Both the position numbers and the translations under genes were made by a program. The notes under the pieces are model-generated. The model saw only the letters and a program-made list of their open reading frames with translations, searched no databases and was not told the DNA's origin. A stretch of 9,667 nt of DNA from Chloroflexota bacterium (lineage in GTDB: Bacteria > Chloroflexota > UBA6077 > FW602-bin22 > JACPQP01). Below are positions 7,039 to 9,667 of the stretch, in pieces. Where the stretch lies: positions 1 through 9,667 of the forward strand of contig JACPQP010000439.1 in NCBI GenBank assembly GCA_016190465.1, in the 5' to 3' direction. The stretch's first letter is position 1, and each line of letters starts with the position of its first letter.

Positions 7039-7122
7039 CTGACCGGGCCAGCCGACGAGCGTTGTCGGGAGAAGCCGCTCCTGGATCTCGCGCGCGCGGG
7101 CCAGTTCGTGTTGGATGAGCTC

Positions 7123-7491
7123 CTACTGAACCTGCTGCCGGTGCAGCCGATCGTAGTCGAGCAACACGGCCGCCTGCTGGCCGACCCGGGCGAACGCGGC
7201 CAGGTCCTCTCGATCGAACAGGTCACCGCACCGCCGCGAGCCCAACGCCCACACGCCGATCAAGCCATCACCAGACCCAGTCGAAGCGTGATTGCCGTCA
7301 CCACCGGCCGGAAGGCCCAGCCGGGATCGATCTGTCGACGGATGTACGTTGGGATGGTGAGGGCTAGGACCATCGCGATCAGCCTGCGGAGGTGCCGTCT
7401 CGTCCCTCCCGCCGGTGACAGCGTCATCCGACGGGCAGCCGGGAGCGCCCGCGCGAAGCGGGATCAGCGCCCGGGCACCCCACCTCACCAA
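7123..7491 (-). pseudogene. GAF-domain 5' part of the amber-interrupted phosphatase gene
   Basis: In the same frame as the phosphatase domain, this stretch ends in typical GAF C-terminal sequence (DGLIGVWALGSRRCGDLF, then REDLAAFARVGQQAAVLL) and a helix LDYDRLHRQQVQ, then TAG, then the SpoIIE linker. A CAG-to-TAG transition would explain the break. GARALIPLRAG near the beginning matches the strand that normally lies only a few residues before the GLIGVWALG strand; here about 60 residues rich in P, G, D, S and H separate them. A stop (TGA 7506-7504) lies just upstream, so most of a GAF domain is absent and the TTG at 7491 is not a convincing start. I read it as a decayed N-terminal sensor region. 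Confidence 0.65.
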
Positions 7492-7588
7492 TGAGATCGC
7501 AGGTCAGTCCGTTGTCAACTGGCTTCTGCTCGGCATCACGGGAAGGTATCACCGCAGGACGTTCGCATCGAGGAAACGCAGAAAAGAT
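7492..7588. other. Gap between luxR-like stop and the GAF-phosphatase remnant
   Basis: This short stretch has stops in the phosphatase frame (TGA 7506-7504). A consensus-like TTGACA occurs on the minus strand at 7518-7513, but no acceptable -10 follows at 16-18 bases (CTCATT is the nearest). No terminator is evident after the LuxR gene. Confidence 0.3.
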
Positions 7589-8218
7589 CTACGGCGAGGG
7601 GAGCAGGTGGTGCTGGCGGGCCAGCGCGACGACCTCCAGGCGGCTGTGGGCAATGAACTTGTCCATCAGGTGCTGAATGTGGTTTCGGGCGGTGACCCGG
7701 GTGATGCTCAGCGCGGTGGCCACCTGGTCGGTGGTGGCGCCACGGGCCAGCAGGGCCAGGACTTCGTACTCCCGGTGGGTGAGCGGTGAAAGGAGGTTCC
7801 CACCAGCGCCATTCTGAGACCCAGCGGCCGACGGTGGGGGAAGCGATTCCGCTGACCGCTCGACAGGCCGAAGATAATGGACCAGGTAGGGCCCCCCCGG
7901 GCAGGTCGGCGGCACCAGCACGGTGCTCAGGTCGACAGTCCGGTGTTGCCCATCCGCCGTTTGAAGGGCCAGCCGGTGGCTGGGATGAAACTGGCCTCTG
8001 CTCGCACCCACGTGCAAGAAGCACCGGCGCTGGCAGAAGGCGCGGCCGTGCGTGTCCACGGCGCAGATCACCTGGAAGCAGGACCGGCCCATCACCTGTC
8101 GGGCGCGGTGCCCTAACAGGGCTTCGGCCGCGTCGTTCCACAGGACGACACGTTGCTGCCCATCCACGGCAAAACAGGCGTCAGCGGTGTTCCCGAAGAG
8201 AGGTATCAACCCATCCAC
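7589..8218 (-). CDS. PAS-LuxR transcriptional regulator with cysteine-rich PAS domain
   Basis: This is a 209-residue two-domain regulator. A PAS domain fills residues about 5-118 (LFGNTADACFAVDGQQRVVLWNDAA), and a LuxR/GerE helix-turn-helix fills about 144-205 (LTHREYEVLALLARGATTDQVA, with the recognition helix near 173-188, and HSRLEVVALAR). The PAS core holds C47, C52, C62 and C66 in GRSCFQVIC...DTHGRAFCQRRC, a cysteine pattern shared by a group of PAS-LuxR proteins; a redox or metal role is possible but not shown. No receiver domain is present, so it senses through PAS. The GTG start at 8218-8216 has AGGAG (8231-8227) eight bases upstream and a TTCACA-17-TATACT promoter before it. It is transcribed toward the phosphatase/RsbW/STAS genes and diverges from the FliG-like gene, either of which it may control (inference). 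The sequence is intact. Confidence 0.92.
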   Translation of the reverse strand: MDGLIPLFGNTADACFAVDGQQRVVLWNDAAEALLGHRARQVMGRSCFQVICAVDTHGRAFCQRRCFLHVGASRGQFHPSHRLALQTADGQHRTVDLSTVLVPPTCPGGPYLVHYLRPVERSAESLPPPSAAGSQNGAGGNLLSPLTHREYEVLALLARGATTDQVATALSITRVTARNHIQHLMDKFIAHSRLEVVALARQHHLLPSP

Positions 8219-8237
8219 GTCGACGGCTCCTGCTCTC

Positions 8238-8266
8238 AGTATAGCCGAGCGAACCGCCGATGTGAA
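8238..8266 (-). promoter_or_regulatory. Predicted sigma70-type promoter for the PAS-LuxR gene
   Basis: On the minus strand TTCACA (8266-8261) is followed after 17 bases by TATACT (8243-8238). This matches the -35/-10 consensus at 5/6 and 5/6 positions with ideal spacing. The inferred start site is near 8231, so the leader is very short and begins at about the AGGAG. Confidence 0.65.
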
Positions 8267-8274
8267 GACCTCGA

Positions 8275-8304
8275 TTGAACTCGCGTCCGGCGAGCGAGTA
8301 CAAT
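8275..8304 (+). promoter_or_regulatory. Predicted sigma70-type promoter for the FliG-like gene, with inverted repeat in the spacer
   Basis: TTGAAC (8275-8280) and TACAAT (8299-8304) are 18 bases apart on the plus strand. The spacer region carries the inverted repeat ACTCGC (8279-8284) / GCGAGT (8294-8299), which touches both hexamers and could be an operator. Transcription would begin near 8311, giving a leader of about 115 bases. Confidence 0.6.
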
Positions 8305-8308
8305 GAGC

Positions 8309-8332
8309 GCATCGAGAACAAGAGCATCGAGA
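8309..8332 (+). repeat. Two 9-bp direct repeats at the inferred transcription start of the FliG-like gene
   Basis: GCATCGAGA occurs at 8309-8317 and 8324-8332, 15 bases start to start, directly after the predicted -10. It may be a regulator site or part of the untranslated leader. Confidence 0.5.
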
Positions 8333-8426
8333 GCCGGCAGCGCTTGGCTGAGGAACGGAGCCCGAAGAGAGGTATCAACTGGACGCATCCCGTGCTCCAA
8401 CTGATCCGGAGCCGTCTTTCGACCCG

Positions 8427-9335
8427 GTGAGCCACACTCGGCGCGCCGCCGTGATGCTGATGGCGCTTGGTCCCCAGGTCGCCGCTCAGGTGCTGCGGAC
8501 CATGGATGAGCCGATCGTGGAAGCGATCTCGCGGGAGATCGTCCGCTTCGACCGGCTGCCGCCGGCCCGCCGCCTGGAGCTGCTCGACGCTGCTCGCGCG
8601 GAGCTCGCGGGGCTGATCCGGGGCGTCGACGGCAACATGGAGCAGTTCCGCCTGGCGCTGTTTGCCGCGCTGGGGCTTTCGCCCGCGGACCGCCGGCCGG
8701 CGCGGTCCTCCGATCCGCCGGGCCCGTTCCACTTTCTCTGGGGGCAGCCGCCGAACCGGATCGCCACCATCGTCGCCGGCGAGTCCGCCCAGACCATCGC
8801 GCTCGTCCTCTCGTACGCCCCGGCCACCCTGGCGGCGCAGGTGCTCACCCTCCTGCCGGCCTGGGTTCGGTTGGAGGTTGCCCACCGATTGGTTGGTCTC
8901 CAGCCCGTTCACCCCTCGACGGTTGAGGTGCTGCGAACCGCCATACGCCGAAAGCTCGATCGCCTGTTGACCGAGGAGCACCTGAGGCAGTTCTCGTTCG
9001 CCGACATCGCCACGCTGGACGATGCGAGCCTGAAAGAACTGTTGGGCCACCTGCGCCGTAAGGTCAACGGCGTAGCGGTGGGCTGGGACGACCTCATCGT
9101 CGCGTTGCAGGGGTCTGGCCTCGAATCCGTGGTCGCGCGCCTCGGCACGGCGCTCGCCCCCGCCGAGGCCGACCGCCTCCGGCGTGAGGTTGCCCGGCGT
9201 CCGCGGGTGCCAGGCGAGGCGATCGTCGCGGCGCAACGGCACGTGGTCCGGACGCTGCGAACGCTCCAGGAGCGAGGGGTGATCTGCTTGAGCCCGACGC
9301 TCGACGAGACCCTCGATCCGGTCGCGGAACCGTAG
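8427..9335 (+). CDS. Divergent FliG-like protein (flagellar motor switch protein family)
   Basis: The 302-residue protein shows the three-part plan of FliG, somewhat shorter than the usual ~335-345. An N-terminal FliG_N-like part (about 5-65) reads RRAAVMLMALGPQVAAQVL...IVEAISREIVRF. A middle domain (about 100-180) reads NRIATIVAGESAQTIALVLSYAP, where canonical FliG has GEHPQTIALIL, so the EHPQ motif has become ESAQ. A C-terminal domain (about 188-288) begins FADIATLDDASLKELL and ends AAQRHVVRTLRTLQERGVICL. In flagellate bacteria FliG links the MS ring to the stator and generates torque. Here the common LDDRS arginine is Ala and about nine extra residues (RRKVNGVAV) follow that helix, so a motor role is uncertain. 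The start is a GTG with weak CCGGAG upstream; the frame stays open upstream to a TGA near 8347 without ATG, so the N-terminus could be longer. No other flagellar gene is visible. Confidence 0.8.
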   Translation: MSHTRRAAVMLMALGPQVAAQVLRTMDEPIVEAISREIVRFDRLPPARRLELLDAARAELAGLIRGVDGNMEQFRLALFAALGLSPADRRPARSSDPPGPFHFLWGQPPNRIATIVAGESAQTIALVLSYAPATLAAQVLTLLPAWVRLEVAHRLVGLQPVHPSTVEVLRTAIRRKLDRLLTEEHLRQFSFADIATLDDASLKELLGHLRRKVNGVAVGWDDLIVALQGSGLESVVARLGTALAPAEADRLRREVARRPRVPGEAIVAAQRHVVRTLRTLQERGVICLSPTLDETLDPVAEP

Positions 9336-9461
9336 GCGCCGTCGGCCCCGGCGTCGCCGTCGCTCCTCCTCGGCATCCCCCCGGCCGCGCCACCTGACCA
9401 CTGGCTGGGGCGACCGGCTGATACTCGCGCGGCCACCTGAAAATAAGGCAAGGAGACCACC
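9336..9461. other. Intergenic gap between the FliG-like gene and the small coiled-coil gene
   Basis: The gap is GC-rich and holds no recognisable promoter or terminator apart from the AAGGAG ribosome-binding site of the next gene (about 9450-9455). The two plus-strand genes may be cotranscribed. Confidence 0.35.
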
Positions 9462-9656
9462 GTGACTAAAGAATCGCAAGCGACCGAGCATGCTCTTCGG
9501 GAGTTGGAGCACCGGCGCACCCAGCTCCGCGATTGGCTACAGTTCGAGGAGACAAGCCGTGAGGGGGCTGCCAACCGTCGGGCCGACGTGCTGCGCGGGC
9601 GGCTCGAAGAGGTCGAGTGGGCGATCTCACTGTTGCGGTCGTCGCGGCCAGAGTAA
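9462..9656 (+). CDS. Small helical coiled-coil protein of unknown function
   Basis: The 64-residue product is almost entirely charged helix: EHALRELEHRRTQLRDWLQFEE and RRADVLRGRLEEVEWAISLL. It has heptad-like leucine spacing and a loop of about ten residues (TSREGAANRR), suggesting a helical hairpin. There is no signal peptide or membrane segment. The GTG start is well supported by AAGGAG seven bases upstream. It follows the FliG-like gene by 126 bases on the same strand. I do not recognise the family; a structural or adaptor role beside the FliG-like protein is a guess. Confidence 0.7.
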   Translation: MTKESQATEHALRELEHRRTQLRDWLQFEETSREGAANRRADVLRGRLEEVEWAISLLRSSRPE

Positions 9657-9667
9657 GAAGCTCGCGC

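Larger units (their letters stand above)
8192..8379. repeat. 19-bp perfect direct repeat (8192-8210 and 8361-8379)
   Basis: CCCGAAGAGAGGTATCAAC occurs twice, 169 bases apart. The first copy lies inside the luxR-like gene (minus-strand codons for LIPLFG near its N-terminus). The second lies in the leader of the plus-strand FliG-like gene. The match does not extend beyond 19 bases on either side. Confidence 0.85.

Noticed and set aside
7260..7427. 55-residue hydrophobic/basic minus-strand frame
   Set aside because: It has no ribosome-binding site and lies inside the GAF remnant; it is kept only as a hint of inserted DNA, not as a gene.
7513..7518. TTGACA on the minus strand before the phosphatase remnant
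   Set aside because: No acceptable -10 hexamer follows at 16-18 bases.
8181..9512. 443-codon minus-strand open frame opposite the FliG-like gene
   Set aside because: Its translation is arginine-rich with no family motif, whereas the plus strand has FliG domains in order.
1..9667. CRISPR array, tRNA, rRNA or insertion sequence with terminal repeats
   Set aside because: No regular repeat-spacer pattern, tRNA/rRNA sequence or transposase with terminal inverted repeats was seen on either strand.

Overview
This is a GC-rich, gene-dense bacterial window. The Rpn/YhgA-type nuclease at the left edge, the stress-type partner-switching genes, the class III cyclase, and the palindromic and short tandem repeats at gene junctions together suggest a Chloroflexota-like genome, perhaps Thermomicrobia. 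That assignment is inference; no marker gene is present to settle it.

Layout. Eight loci lie on the minus strand and two on the plus strand. Reading the minus strand in its direction of transcription (right to left), they are: a PAS-LuxR regulator (8218-7589); a GAF + PP2C/SpoIIE phosphatase gene broken by an in-frame amber codon (7491-6193); an RsbW-type anti-sigma kinase (6083-5622); a STAS anti-sigma-factor antagonist (5499-5146); a GAF-GAF class III adenylate cyclase with displaced ends (intact part 5136-3634, remnant down to 3507); a Gfo/Idh/MocA oxidoreductase (3319-2264); a MATE exporter that overlaps it by 4 bases (2267-885); and the N-terminal 227 codons of an Rpn-family nuclease that starts at a GTG and runs off the left edge (683-1). 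On the plus strand are a divergent FliG-like protein (8427-9335) and a 64-residue coiled-coil protein (9462-9656).

How the genes work together. Phosphatase, kinase/anti-sigma factor and STAS antagonist are the three classic parts of a partner switch: the PP2C protein dephosphorylates the STAS protein, which then draws the RsbW-type protein away from its target. No sigma factor is in the window. The GAF-cyclase sits directly after the STAS gene and could be an output or a second sensor. The two core proteins (RsbW, STAS) and the LuxR regulator look intact. The flanking sensor/effector genes do not: the phosphatase carries a premature TAG and an enlarged GAF loop, while the cyclase has frame changes at both ends and a lost transition-state arginine. 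This is either a module in decay or a cluster of sequence errors confined to these two genes. The oxidoreductase and MATE genes form a separate two-gene translationally coupled unit.

The region 8219-8426 is a compact divergent control region with good sigma70-like promoters facing both ways. It has an inverted repeat in one spacer, two 9-bp direct repeats near the inferred start site, and a 19-bp sequence shared between the luxR start and the leader of the FliG-like gene. An orphan FliG homologue sharing a control region with a PAS-LuxR regulator, with no other flagellar gene visible, is the most unusual arrangement here.
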